A stretch of 64,000 bases of DNA from Lysobacter sp. M2-1 (GTDB lineage Bacteria > Pseudomonadota > Gammaproteobacteria > Xanthomonadales > Xanthomonadaceae): assembly GCF_022662495.1 (NCBI RefSeq), contig NZ_JAKPBU010000001.1:1550001-1614000 (forward strand). Reading direction: 5' to 3'. The notes below the pieces were generated by a model. That model was not told the DNA's origin and made no database searches. It saw only the letters and a list, made by a program, of their open reading frames with translations. Positions within the stretch are counted from its first letter, which is position 1; every line of letters starts with the position of its first letter. A program made the translations under genes and the position numbers. Shown here piece after piece: positions 46,415 through 56,686 of the stretch.

Positions 46415-46658
46415 GGCGGTGTCGGAGCCTGGAACGGGGCGCGAACGGTGGCGCCATGCGATGAGATCGCGACAGGCATCAAGTCGTGGTGAAAGCAGTT
46501 TTTCGCGGCCATCGCCAGCGGCCGACGACAGAACCGAGCTCACTCCAAGGCGAGCGCGAAGGGGGTGGCTGAACCGAGCGCGGAAATCCATGCGATCGCC
46601 GCCCAATGGCGCAGGGCGACATCCACCTGCGATGGTTCGATCGATCGACGACGCGGTG

Positions 46659-47492
46659 TCAGGAACTGCCGATACCAGGTACGCCCGGGCGCCGACGCGC
46701 ACGTCGTTCGCGCAACGACATGCGCATCTGCCGCAGCGGTTCCTTGAAGGGCAAGGCGATGCGCCGATAGAAGAAGGATAACGCGCGCCGCGAATCAGGT
46801 ATCCGGTGCGCCAGTCCTTCCTCGATGGTGTACACGCAAGGCGCACAGATTCCGCAGGGCCTGCCGTGGGCCGGACTGTGGCAGAACCATGTCATGTCCA
46901 TGATGCCGCCCCAGCCTTCGGCGTCGGCCCGCTGGCCCATGCGCACCTTGTCGAGGTGGAACAGCGGAAAGCCGAAGTAGCGGAACAGTCTGAACTCGGC
47001 GGAGTCCGCGTGCCTGGGGTCCACGCGGATGCTGCGATAGCCAGCCGGATGTTCGAATTCCATGGCGAACGGACGCACAAGCGCCTGGACCTTGTCGTCG
47101 ATGTGGACGCCCAGCTCCATGTCGACGACTCCGTTCTGCTTGCAGAACGCCGGCAACCACGCGTACTGACTGCCAATGAAGACCCGCTTGCGGATCTGTT
47201 GCAGCGCCGCCGCGATCTCCGGATCCTCGGCGACATCGCCGACTTCAGCGATGCGCAACGGCTGCAGCAGCGCGCGCGTCTGCGGGTACATCTCGCGCAG
47301 GTGGTCGCCGATGCGCGCCATTGTCGAAAGTTCGGTCTGGGTCGAGGCGCGCGTCGGATCTTTCAGGTAATGGGGAACGACCTGGACCCGATGCAGCAAC
47401 AACAGCTCCAGCAGCCGAAAGGTCGAATCCCAGCCGCCGGTCCAAAGCAGATTCGCGCAAGGGCTGTCTGCAGTGGCGAGGGGTGCATTCAT
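46659..47492 (-). CDS. QueC-like PP-loop ATPase of unknown substrate
   Basis: This 277-residue protein has an N-type ATP pyrophosphatase PP-loop near the start, LLWTGGWDSTFRLLEL (the usual SGGxDS appears as TGGWDS). A zinc-type Cys set, C-x8-C-x2-C-x2-C (FCHSPAHGRPCGICAPC), follows towards the C terminus, as in QueC (7-cyano-7-deazaguanine synthase). The rest differs from QueC, and no queuosine genes are nearby, so a related amide- or nitrile-forming or thiolation role is more likely. It is divergent from the diiron-protein gene. A long inverted repeat lies 79 bases upstream of its start. Confidence 0.78.
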   Translation of the reverse strand: MNAPLATADSPCANLLWTGGWDSTFRLLELLLLHRVQVVPHYLKDPTRASTQTELSTMARIGDHLREMYPQTRALLQPLRIAEVGDVAEDPEIAAALQQIRKRVFIGSQYAWLPAFCKQNGVVDMELGVHIDDKVQALVRPFAMEFEHPAGYRSIRVDPRHADSAEFRLFRYFGFPLFHLDKVRMGQRADAEGWGGIMDMTWFCHSPAHGRPCGICAPCVYTIEEGLAHRIPDSRRALSFFYRRIALPFKEPLRQMRMSLRERRARRRPGVPGIGSS

Positions 47493-47570
47493 CGGCGGGA
47501 CTTTCCTCGTATACCTGCGCAGCCACATCGTTTTGGCATGCTGCCGGATAAGTTGCGTAATCGTGTCCGC

Positions 47571-47606
47571 TCGTAACGAAACATAAACATCACGATCACG
47601 TTACGA
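47571..47606. promoter_or_regulatory. Inverted repeat TCGTAACG-N20-CGTTACGA
   Basis: Two perfect 8-bp arms lie 20 bases apart in the divergent 285-base region between the PP-loop and diiron-protein genes, with related CGTACGA and CGTTCGTTA elements further right. This looks like a regulator binding region shared by both directions. The regulator is not identified. Confidence 0.5.
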
Positions 47607-47777
47607 AGATGAATGCGACTTTGTCGCGTACGAAAGCGCTGCGAGGAGCATGGCAGCGACGGAGTCGACATTACGTTGCGTTCGTTAATGCAAAATGAAC
47701 TGTGATGCCGATGTCGCAGAGTGTGATCGCAACGAGGTGTTATTCGACTGCCAAGGGCGCAATCGGACGCTACACTC

Positions 47778-48617
47778 ATGCGCGATTTCGTTACTTGGAT
47801 TGGAAGCGTGACATTGCAGAATGAACTCGGCACGTCAGCGACGCGTTCGGTTCCGGGCCTGGCGATACCGCCCGGTGCGTGGGATCGACAAACCTTCTGG
47901 CGCTTCGCCGACAATGCGAAGGAGGCGACCGAAGCCCTGGCCCAGCAGAAGATGAAGGCGTTGGCGCATGCGCCGGTCGAAGCGATGCGCCAGATCTGCA
48001 CGCAGTACCGCTTCTTCACCATCGACTACATCAGCGACCTTGCACTGCTGGTGGCCAAGCTGCCCTTCGGCGGCTTGCGCAGCCTGTTGAGCCAGATCCT
48101 TGCCGAGGAGCTCGGTGAAGGCGACCCGGACAAGGCGCACCCCGAGGTCTACGACCGCTTCCTGGCGAGCATCGGCGTGGAGCCGGAGCAACTGGAGCGT
48201 CCCCTGCCCGCGAACCACGCCATCCTGAGCGGGCTGACCGAGGAGTTGTCGCGTCGCGGTCCGGCCTTCGGCGTGGGATTGCGCGGGATGGGCGGCGAAT
48301 GCCTGTGCCAGACCTATTTATCGGTCATGTTCGAGCACCTGCGCGGGCACCCGTATATGCGCGAGCACGAGAGCAGCATCGACTGGGAGTTCTGGACGAT
48401 CCATACCGGCGAAGTGGACATCGTCCACGGCGAACTGACGCGCCAGGCCATCGACGATTACATCCGCCAGGACCCCGGCGCGCTGCCGGAGCTGGCCCAG
48501 GGCTACGAGCGTAGTATCAATGCGTGGAACCTGTTTTGGCACAACATCTTCGATGCGTATGGTTCCCGGCCCAGAGCCGTGTCCCATGAGCACGCTGTCA
48601 TGAGCATGACGCCATGA
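47778..48617 (+). CDS. Heme-oxygenase-like diiron/iron-containing redox enzyme
   Basis: The 279-residue (or shorter) helical protein resembles the heme-oxygenase-like diiron oxidase superfamily. The ligand pattern is Glu114-x6-His121 (GEGDPDKAH), Glu174 (GMGGECLCQTY), and His209, Asp214, His217 (TIHTGEVDIVHGEL). The last triplet has one residue more between His and Asp than the usual HxxxDxxH. Such enzymes do oxidative cleavage or N-oxygenation in natural-product pathways. TACACT just before the ATG could be a -10 element. If so, the real start is the GTG at 47808. The stop overlaps the next start (ATGA). Confidence 0.8.
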   Translation: MRDFVTWIGSVTLQNELGTSATRSVPGLAIPPGAWDRQTFWRFADNAKEATEALAQQKMKALAHAPVEAMRQICTQYRFFTIDYISDLALLVAKLPFGGLRSLLSQILAEELGEGDPDKAHPEVYDRFLASIGVEPEQLERPLPANHAILSGLTEELSRRGPAFGVGLRGMGGECLCQTYLSVMFEHLRGHPYMREHESSIDWEFWTIHTGEVDIVHGELTRQAIDDYIRQDPGALPELAQGYERSINAWNLFWHNIFDAYGSRPRAVSHEHAVMSMTP

Positions 48618-49033
48618 GTTCGATTGCCCAGTTCCACCTCGCTTTCCCGGTGCGTGACCTCGACGAGGCGCGCCATTTTTATGGCGAATTGATGGGTTGC
48701 CCCCAGGGCAGAAGCGACACGACCTATCAGGACTTCGATTTCTTCGGTCACCACCTGGTGGCGCACATCTCCGGCGAAGGCGCCCCACTGCACAGCGGGC
48801 GCTTCGATGGCGAGGCGGTGCCGATTCCGCACTTCGGCATGAATCTCGACCGCGGATCGTGGGAAGCGCTGGCGAAGCGGCTGAAAGCGGCCGACATCGA
48901 GTTCCACGAGGAGCCGCATCTGCGGTTGAAGGGCAAACCGGGGCAACACGTGACGATGTTCCTGTTCGATCCGTCGGGCAACGCGCTGGAGTTCAAGTCC
49001 TTCGACGACCCCGAACAGACCTTCATTCCCTGA
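48614..49033 (+). CDS. VOC-family (glyoxalase/dioxygenase-like) protein
   Basis: The 139-residue protein has the duplicated beta-alpha-beta-beta-beta module of the vicinal oxygen chelate superfamily. Candidate metal ligands are His8 (QFHLAFPVRDL), His73 (IPHFGMNL) and Glu126 (NALEFKSF), the set of one-domain extradiol dioxygenase and glyoxalase-like members. The 4-base ATGA overlap with the diiron-protein gene implies coupled translation, and the aminotransferase gene follows after 13 bases. It may act as a dioxygenase or isomerase in the same pathway. The substrate is unknown. Confidence 0.88.
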   Translation: MSSIAQFHLAFPVRDLDEARHFYGELMGCPQGRSDTTYQDFDFFGHHLVAHISGEGAPLHSGRFDGEAVPIPHFGMNLDRGSWEALAKRLKAADIEFHEEPHLRLKGKPGQHVTMFLFDPSGNALEFKSFDDPEQTFIP

Positions 49034-49046
49034 GCGCGGCGATCCA

Positions 49047-50402
49047 ATGCGCGACGTGAGCGTCGATGCCGTATCTGCTGCCCGCGGCAGCGATCGCAGG
49101 CATGTGCTGCATTCGTGGTCGGCACACGGCACCCTGGAGCCGGTCGTGGTTGCGGGCGCCGAAGGCGCACACTTCTGGGACGAGGACGGACGACGCTGGC
49201 TCGATTTTTCCAGTCAGCTGGTCAACGTCAACGTCGGCCACCAGCACCCGAAGCTGATCGCAGCGATCAAGGCGCAGGCCGAAACCCTGTGTACGGTGGC
49301 GCCGTATCACGCCAATGCGGCCACCAGCGAGGCGGCGCGCCTGATCGCCGAACTCGCCCCGGGCGACTTGAACCGGGTGTTCTTTACCAATGGTGGTGCC
49401 GAAGCGGTCGAGAATGCGATCCGCATGGCGCGCCTGCACACCGGCCGCCACAAGATCCTGACCGCCTACCGCAGCTACCACGGTGCGACCGCCGGCGCGA
49501 TCGCCGCGACCGGCGAGCCGCGACGCTGGCCGTCCGAACCGGGGCCGCCGGGGTTCATCAAGTTCTGGGGGCCGTATCCGTACCGCTCGGCATTCCACTC
49601 CGGCAGCCCCGAGGAGGAATGCGAACGCGCGCTCGCGCATCTGGCCGATACGATCATGGTCGAAGGCCCGCAGGGGATCGCGGCGATTCTGCTGGAGACG
49701 GTGGTCGGGGCCAATGGCATCCTGGTGCCGCCGGACGGCTACCTGCAGGGCGTGCGCGCGTTGTGCGATGCGCACGGCATCATGATGATCGCCGACGAGG
49801 TGATGGCCGGGTTCGGTCGTTGCGGAGAATGGTTCGCGGTCGATCGCTGGGGCGTCGTGCCGGACCTGATCACCTTCGCCAAAGGCGTCAATTCCGGGTA
49901 CGTGCCCCTGGGCGGGGTGATCCTGAGTGAAGCGATCTCCGCCAGCTTCGCGAACCGCGCCTATCCGGGCGGCTTGACCTATTCCGGCCATCCGCTGGCC
50001 TGTGCGGCTGCGGTCGCGTGCATCGGCATCTACAAGGAAGAGAACCTGATCGCCCGCGCGCGCCGTTTGGGTGAAGAAGTGATCGGACCCGCACTGCACG
50101 CGATGCAGGGGCGGCACCCTGCGATCGGCGAGGTACGCGGGCTCGGTGCGTTCTGGGCGATCGAGCTGGTCCGCGACCGCACGACCCGCGAGCCACTGGT
50201 ACCGTTCAACGCTTCCGGCGCGGCCGATGCTGCCATGGTCGAACTTGCCGCGGCCTGCAAAAGGCAGGGCCTGTGGCCGTTCGTCGTATCCAACCGGATG
50301 CACATCGTGCCGCCGCTGAGCATCGACGAACAGGCGTTGCGCGATGGCCTGGCGATTGTCGACGAAGCGCTGCACGTCGCGGATCGCCACTACGTCGGGT
50401 AG
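49047..50402 (+). CDS. Class III PLP-dependent aminotransferase
   Basis: This 451-residue class III aminotransferase has the substrate/PLP site motif FFTNGGAEAVENAIRMARL, the Asp250-Glu251-Val252 PLP-nitrogen motif (IADEVMAGFGRCG), and the Schiff-base Lys279 (TFAKGVNSGYVPLGG). The C-terminal end NRMHIVPPLSIDEQALRDGL is normal. Members transfer amino groups to or from omega-amino acids, amines or aminoaldehydes. As the third gene of the diiron-VOC operon it likely makes or consumes the pathway's amine. The convergent ALDH is a natural partner for an aldehyde product. Confidence 0.92.
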   Translation: MRDVSVDAVSAARGSDRRHVLHSWSAHGTLEPVVVAGAEGAHFWDEDGRRWLDFSSQLVNVNVGHQHPKLIAAIKAQAETLCTVAPYHANAATSEAARLIAELAPGDLNRVFFTNGGAEAVENAIRMARLHTGRHKILTAYRSYHGATAGAIAATGEPRRWPSEPGPPGFIKFWGPYPYRSAFHSGSPEEECERALAHLADTIMVEGPQGIAAILLETVVGANGILVPPDGYLQGVRALCDAHGIMMIADEVMAGFGRCGEWFAVDRWGVVPDLITFAKGVNSGYVPLGGVILSEAISASFANRAYPGGLTYSGHPLACAAAVACIGIYKEENLIARARRLGEEVIGPALHAMQGRHPAIGEVRGLGAFWAIELVRDRTTREPLVPFNASGAADAAMVELAAACKRQGLWPFVVSNRMHIVPPLSIDEQALRDGLAIVDEALHVADRHYVG

Positions 50403-50426
50403 CGGGTGGCCGCAGTTTTTAGACAC

Positions 50427-50458
50427 GCCGCGAGGCCGCCCCAACGCGGCCCCGCGGC
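50427..50458. terminator. Thirteen-bp hairpin between convergent genes
   Basis: GCCGCGAGGCCGC pairs with GCGGCCCCGCGGC with one mismatch around a six-base loop. It sits between the stops of the aminotransferase and ALDH genes, so it may serve both directions. There is no T-run on either side of the expected end. Confidence 0.5.
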
Positions 50459-50470
50459 GCTCTCCCCGAA

Positions 50471-51991
<1,521 letters not shown>

Positions 51992-52260
51992 GGCGGCCCT
52001 CCCGTGGGCGGGTGAGTGTGCGGAGGTGCGCGTCACGCCAATGGAAGCGGATCGCGTCAGGGGCAGGATGGGCGCCCTGCCGGCACCGCGCCTTGAGCTG
52101 GGTCAAACCGGGATGCGATCGTGGAATCGGAAGGGCTGCCCGGCTTTCCGGAGAAGCGGTAGGGGTGCGCTCGCGTCTTCCGACGCCCTGAGACCGGACG
52201 CACGGCCTGCCGGCCGACCCGGCGCGGTCAACGCCCGCAGTCGGCCGGGAGCGAAGCGCC

Positions 52261-53067
52261 TCAGCGTTGCTGCATCGCTGCGCCGGCGATCGCCGGCGTT
52301 GACCCGGACGCCTGCGGCGGCGGCTCGGCGATATCGCGAAACAGCAGCATGTCGCCGATCCGCAACGACGCGCCGTCGTAGAAGCCGGTCGCAGGCACGA
52401 AATCGCGCGGATTGTGGAAGGTGCCGAACAGCAGATCGAACACCGGCAGGTTCGCGTAGTTGTCGCGATGCACCCCGGTGGCGTGATGGTACGAATGGCT
52501 CTCGGGGCGCTGCACGAAGTAGCCGAGCCAGCGCGGTGTGCGCACATTGGCATGCTGCAGGATTGCCAGCAGCGTCAGGAGCAGCAGCACCACGGTCGCT
52601 GCCGCGGGGGTGATGCCGACGACGACGGTCAGGGCGAAACTCGACACCGCGCTCCAGCCGATCATGTCGGCAGGGCTGAACCAGAACGCGCCGAACGTGT
52701 CCAGCCGCTCGGCGCTGTGGTGCATCTGGTGCAGGCCGCGCCACAGGATCGTGCTGCCGTGCATGCTGCGGTGCCAGGCGTATCCGCACAGTTCGTACAC
52801 CAGCAAGCCTGCCAGCGCACCGCCCCAGGTGCCCAGGGCGCTCAGGTCGAACAGCTGCAGCGGCAGCAGGTACTCCGTCCACAGCAGCGGCAGGTACGAC
52901 GAGAGCAGGAAATAGACGGCGAAGGCCGCGAGCCCACGCAGCTGCCAGCCGCGCGCGGCGGGCAGCTGCCGGGCCGGAAGCAGGAATTCCCACAGCATCA
53001 GCGCGGCGTAGATCGCCAGCACCGTCAGCGAGATGGGGTCGAACAGCAATTCAAGGATCGATGGCAT
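52261..53067 (-). CDS. Membrane fatty-acid hydroxylase/sterol-desaturase-family protein
   Basis: This 268-residue integral membrane protein has hydrophobic segments at residues about 10-30, 45-65, 80-98 and 140-175. The eight-His diiron pattern of the fatty-acid hydroxylase superfamily is present: HRSMH (99-103), HQMHH (113-117) and HSYHH near residue 193. The last HxxHH and the early HxxxH match sterol desaturase-like oxygenases that hydroxylate lipids at the cytoplasmic membrane. The lipid substrate is unknown. It is divergent from the GlxA-type regulator (95 bases), which may control it. Confidence 0.9.
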   Translation of the reverse strand: MPSILELLFDPISLTVLAIYAALMLWEFLLPARQLPAARGWQLRGLAAFAVYFLLSSYLPLLWTEYLLPLQLFDLSALGTWGGALAGLLVYELCGYAWHRSMHGSTILWRGLHQMHHSAERLDTFGAFWFSPADMIGWSAVSSFALTVVVGITPAAATVVLLLLTLLAILQHANVRTPRWLGYFVQRPESHSYHHATGVHRDNYANLPVFDLLFGTFHNPRDFVPATGFYDGASLRIGDMLLFRDIAEPPPQASGSTPAIAGAAMQQR

Positions 53068-53162
53068 GGCCGTGGCCTGTCTGGTTTACTGGGGCAGGCA
53101 CGTTAGCCCCGGTACCCTCGACCGGATCAAGCCGATTCGGCAGCGGAAAGGACATTTCGGCC

Positions 53163-54197
53163 ATGTCGCCCGATCCGCAGCAAAAAACCGTCGCCATCCT
53201 CGCGATGCCCCAGGCCGGCGCCTCGGTCATCTACGGCATGTACGACCTGTTCCGCTCCGCCGGGCGCGACTGGCAGCTGATCGTGGAGGGAACGCCGGGA
53301 GCCGGCGTCCTGCAGCCGGTCGTGGTCTCGGCCGACGGCGCGGCGATCGCCGTGGTCAACGGGGTGCAGGTGGTACCCGAGGCCTCATTCGATGACATTC
53401 CGATCCCGGACATCGTCTGCGTGCCGGAGGTGGCGGTGCATCCGCACGAACCCCTGGCGGGACGATTCGATGCCGAGATCGACTGGCTCAGGCGCTGCCA
53501 TGCCCACGGCGCGATTCTCGCGTCCGCTTGTTCGGGCGCCCTGTTGTTCGCCGAGGCCGGACTGCTGGACGGTCAGGAGGCGACCACGCATTGGGCGTTC
53601 TGCGATGCGCTCGGCGAGCGGTTTCCGACCATTCGCATGCGCCCGCGCAGTGCGTTGATCGCCTCCGGCGAGGGCCAACGCCTGGTCATGGCCGGAGGCG
53701 GAACGTCGTGGGCCGACCTGACGCTGTATCTGATCGCGCGCGCCGCCGGTGTGGAAATCGCCATGCAGGTCGCGCGGGTCAATGTCATGGACTGGCATAC
53801 CGTCGGGCAGCAGCCGTACGCGCAGCTGGCGCGCACGCGCCAGGTCGAGGATGCGGCGATCGCGCGCTGCCAGGTGTGGCTGGGCGAGCATTACAACGAG
53901 CCGGCACCGGTCGCGGCGATGGTGCGCCTGAGCCGCCTGGCCGAACGCACCTTCAAGCGTCGCTTCGAACACGCCACGGGACTGTCGCCGCTGGAGTACG
54001 TGCATACCCTGCGCCTGGAGGAAGCCAAGCACCTGCTGGAGACGGGCGAAGAACCGATCGAAGCGGTGGCCAATGCGGTCGGCTACGAGGATGCGGGGTT
54101 CTTCGGCCGGCTGTTCAAGCGCAAGGTCAACCTGACGCCGGCGCAGTACCGGCGGCGTTTCGGATCGATGCGGCGGATGCTCGAAAGCGGGCCTTGA
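53163..54197 (+). CDS. GlxA-type transcriptional regulator (DJ-1/PfpI + AraC)
   Basis: This 344-residue regulator has an N-terminal class I glutamine-amidotransferase/DJ-1-like domain (TVAILAMPQAGASVIYGMYD, with ASACSGALLFAEAGLLDG) and a C-terminal AraC helix-turn-helix pair (about residues 240-335). The second HTH reads EPIEAVANAVGYEDAGFFGR, then LFKRKVNLTPAQYRRRF. The DJ-1-like part senses a ligand; members often control amine, carnitine or osmolyte genes. AAGGA precedes the ATG. Its divergent neighbour is the membrane hydroxylase gene. The effector is unknown. Confidence 0.92.
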   Translation: MSPDPQQKTVAILAMPQAGASVIYGMYDLFRSAGRDWQLIVEGTPGAGVLQPVVVSADGAAIAVVNGVQVVPEASFDDIPIPDIVCVPEVAVHPHEPLAGRFDAEIDWLRRCHAHGAILASACSGALLFAEAGLLDGQEATTHWAFCDALGERFPTIRMRPRSALIASGEGQRLVMAGGGTSWADLTLYLIARAAGVEIAMQVARVNVMDWHTVGQQPYAQLARTRQVEDAAIARCQVWLGEHYNEPAPVAAMVRLSRLAERTFKRRFEHATGLSPLEYVHTLRLEEAKHLLETGEEPIEAVANAVGYEDAGFFGRLFKRKVNLTPAQYRRRFGSMRRMLESGP

Positions 54198-54319
54198 GAT
54201 GCGTGACCGTGTTTCGCTGGCATCCGGCCGGGCATGGGAGATGGGCTGACAACCAATCCGGTGCCAACGAGGCGCAGCGGACATCGCCAGCGCGTCCGCA
54301 CGACGATGGCTGCTGGCGA

Positions 54320-54604
54320 TCAATGCCGCATGCGGCTCGCGCGTTCGGCGATCGCCTTGAGTTCGGCGCCCGAAAGCTGGCCGTCATCGTTGGAGTCGAG
54401 CCGGTCGAAGTGCTTGGCGATACGCGGCAGGCTGGCGTCGGCTTCGGATCGCGAAATGAGCCCGTCCTGATTGGCGTCCGCGGCCACCAGGCGTTCCTGC
54501 ACGGCGGCGGGATCGGGGCGCGACGATGGCTGGGTCTGGGCCATGGCAGAGATGGACTGGGCGAACACGGCATAACCGACGAACAGACGCATAACGGAGT
54601 TCAT
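54320..54604 (-). CDS. Small exported EF-hand protein
   Basis: The 94-residue protein has a signal peptide (LFVGYAVFAQSISAMAQ) and two EF-hand loops with all expected ligands: DANQDGLISRSE (43-54) and DSNDDGQLSGAE (70-81). Such periplasmic EF-hand proteins bind calcium; their role is unclear. The ATG at 54604 follows AGGA. The in-frame upstream extension to 54670 lacks a ribosome-binding site. It converges on the GlxA-type gene. Confidence 0.87.
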   Translation of the reverse strand: MNSVMRLFVGYAVFAQSISAMAQTQPSSRPDPAAVQERLVAADANQDGLISRSEADASLPRIAKHFDRLDSNDDGQLSGAELKAIAERASRMRH

Positions 54605-54990
54605 TGCGGGATCCTGGACATGAACAGTGGGGTTGGCCGTCCTTGGCCGGGTGGGCCCGGCGGTCGCCACACGATGGGCGCGAGGGGTCGCCGATGCGTG
54701 CCTATTGCTGATTGCTCAATTCGCGCGCTGCGCGAACCGGAGGTTCGATCGCCGGGGTGGAAATACCCTATCGCCGCCCCCCGCAGCCGGCGCTGCCCAT
54801 GCGTCAGCGGATGTGTCGCCTCAGGCCGACTGAAACACCTGCTTACAAAGCCGATGGAGAATGCGCCAGCCGGCAGCGCGCGAACGCCCGGACCATCGCC
54901 AGGCGCCTGCGAAAGAAGCCTCCGAGGAGGGGCTTGTCCGTCGGCGTCGGTGCCGCGCTGGCTGCAACGCCATGCGAGGCCCGCGGACGA
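54605..54990. other. 386-base stretch without a recognisable gene
   Basis: It must contain the promoter of the EF-hand gene at its left end and the tail of the membrane-protein gene at its right. Reading frames through it give Arg/Ala/Pro-rich chance translations. A short GCCGGG/CCCGGC stem-loop at 54646-54661 is the only structure seen. Confidence 0.5.
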
Positions 54991-55305
54991 TTAGGACCCG
55001 CCGTTCCGGCGCTTCGATGCGCGGCGTTGCCACCAGCGTTCGAGCGCATCGAGCGCGCGTCCTGTCGGGCGGCGGAGAAACGGCAGATCCTGCGCCAGCA
55101 GCAGCACGCCCAGCGGCAACATCCACACTCCGAGAATCGGCAGGAACGACAGCACGCCGCCGAGGATCAGGACGATCCCCAGCGGAATGCGTACCCAGCC
55201 CGATGCGGGTTTTCTCACCCACCCGAGGAACCGGCCGAACGGCCCAGGCAAGGCCTGTTCCAGGCGTTGGTAGCGCTGCTCGAATTCGTCGTCTCGCTCG
55301 TCCAT
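54991..55305 (-). CDS. Small membrane protein with PGPGW-like features
   Basis: The 104-residue protein has a charged N terminus, then LPGPFGRFLGWVRKPASGWV. Two adjacent hydrophobic segments follow (IPLGIVLILGGVLSFLPILG and VWMLPLGVLLLAQDLPFL), and then a basic tail. This is the layout of the putative transmembrane PGPGW family, which spans the inner membrane twice and has no known function. GGAA precedes the ATG at 55305. Confidence 0.78.
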   Translation of the reverse strand: MDERDDEFEQRYQRLEQALPGPFGRFLGWVRKPASGWVRIPLGIVLILGGVLSFLPILGVWMLPLGVLLLAQDLPFLRRPTGRALDALERWWQRRASKRRNGGS

Positions 55306-55512
55306 CGTTCCGGATTCCGACCCTGCAGTGCAGGGACGAGAGTTTGCCTGTTATGTGTAGACAGGGTCAGGTCCGTTCATTTCGCAAGCGCGAGCTCGCA
55401 GCCGACGGGCCCGGGGGAACGGACCCACGCATGGGTTCGCGTCGATTGCGGAGCCTGACCACCGCCTTCATCGCCCGCCGCTATCTTGTCATCTCCCGAG
55501 CACCCGATCCCC

Positions 55513-56583
55513 ATGAATCAACACACCGCTCAAGTCCATGTTGCCCTGATTGGTTACGGCTTTGCCGGCCGCACCTTCCACGCGCCGTTGATCCAGTCGG
55601 TGCCCGGCCTGTCGCTGGCGCTGGTCGCTTCGCGCGATGCGGGCAAGGTCCGGGCGGACCTGCCGGATATGGAGGTGATCGGCGAGCCGCTGCAGGCAGC
55701 AACCGATCCGCGGATCGGGCTGGTGGTGATCGCCTCGCCCAATCACACCCACGCGCCGCTCGCGCGCGCGGCGCTCACGGCGGGCAAGCACGTCGTGGTC
55801 GACAAACCATTCACTCTCGATCTGCGTGAGGCCCGCGAACTGGTGACGCTGGCAAGGCGGCAGGACCGGGTGTTGTCGGTGTTCCAGAACCGGCGCTGGG
55901 ACAGCGATTTCCTGGCGGTGCGCGAAGCGATCGATGCGGGTCTGATCGGCGAGGTGGTCCATTTCGAATCCAGGATCGAGCGTTTCCGTCCCCAGGTCCG
56001 CGCGCGCTGGCGCGAGCAGGCCGGCCCGGGCAGCGGCCTGTGGTGGGACCTGGGGCCGCACCTGGTCGATCAGGCGCTGCAGTTGTTCGGTCTGCCCGAC
56101 ACGGTGCATGCCAGCCTCACCGCGCAGCGCACGGGTGCGACAACCGACGATTGGGCGCACGTCGTACTCGGTTTCGGCACGCGTCGCGCGATCCTGCACG
56201 CAGGCATGCTTGCGGCCGGAAGCGTCGCGCGTTTCATCGTGCATGGCTCGAAGGGCAGCGCGGTCAAGCAGCGCCCCGACCCGCAGGAGGCGCAGCTACT
56301 CGCAGGCGTGCGTCCCGGGGCCGCACGCTGGGGCCTCGATGACGACGCCCTGCAACTCCATGACGGCAGCGGCATCCAGCTTCGACCGGCGCCGCGCGGC
56401 GACCAGGCGCGGTACTACCTGTTGTTACGCGATGCGGTGCTGGGCATCGGAGATAACCCGGTGCCCCCGGCGCAGGCGCTTGCGGTCATGGCGGTGCTGG
56501 AGGCCGCTGCGGCGTCCGCGGCGCAGGGACGCACCCTGGCGCCGGCATTGACCGAAGAGGAACGCGCGGCGTTCGGGGAATGA
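55513..56583 (+). CDS. Gfo/Idh/MocA-family oxidoreductase (YdgJ/IolW-like)
   Basis: The 356-residue NAD(P)-dependent sugar or polyol dehydrogenase has the Rossmann motif ALIGYGFAGRTFHAPLI and the conserved catalytic-region motif VVVDKPFTLDLREA (KP). The substrate-side segment is FQNRRWDSDFLAV, and the C-terminal alpha/beta domain carries WWDLGPHLVDQALQLFG. The pattern AGRTFHAP is typical of the YdgJ/IolW branch (scyllo-inositol and related dehydrogenases). The ATG at 55513 is used; a TTG at 55486 in frame is less likely. It converges on the GH51 gene. Confidence 0.9.
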   Translation: MNQHTAQVHVALIGYGFAGRTFHAPLIQSVPGLSLALVASRDAGKVRADLPDMEVIGEPLQAATDPRIGLVVIASPNHTHAPLARAALTAGKHVVVDKPFTLDLREARELVTLARRQDRVLSVFQNRRWDSDFLAVREAIDAGLIGEVVHFESRIERFRPQVRARWREQAGPGSGLWWDLGPHLVDQALQLFGLPDTVHASLTAQRTGATTDDWAHVVLGFGTRRAILHAGMLAAGSVARFIVHGSKGSAVKQRPDPQEAQLLAGVRPGAARWGLDDDALQLHDGSGIQLRPAPRGDQARYYLLLRDAVLGIGDNPVPPAQALAVMAVLEAAAASAAQGRTLAPALTEEERAAFGE

Positions 56584-56594
56584 TGGACGCGGAG

Positions 56595-56613
56595 GCGCGC
56601 TGTTGCAGCGCGC
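56595..56613. terminator. Small hairpin between convergent genes
   Basis: GCGCGCTG and CAGCGCGC form an 8-bp stem on a three-base loop, between the oxidoreductase and GH51 stops. No T-run is present. Confidence 0.4.
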
Positions 56614-56686
56614 GTCACTCGGAACCCCATGGAACTCGCCATAGCCAGCCCGGAGGCCCGGAGCGCCACGGACCGCACGCGCCGAT

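Noticed and set aside
46659-47492. Assignment as queC
   Set aside because: PP-loop and Cys motif are similar, but the rest differs, SGG is changed to TGG, and no queuosine genes are adjacent.
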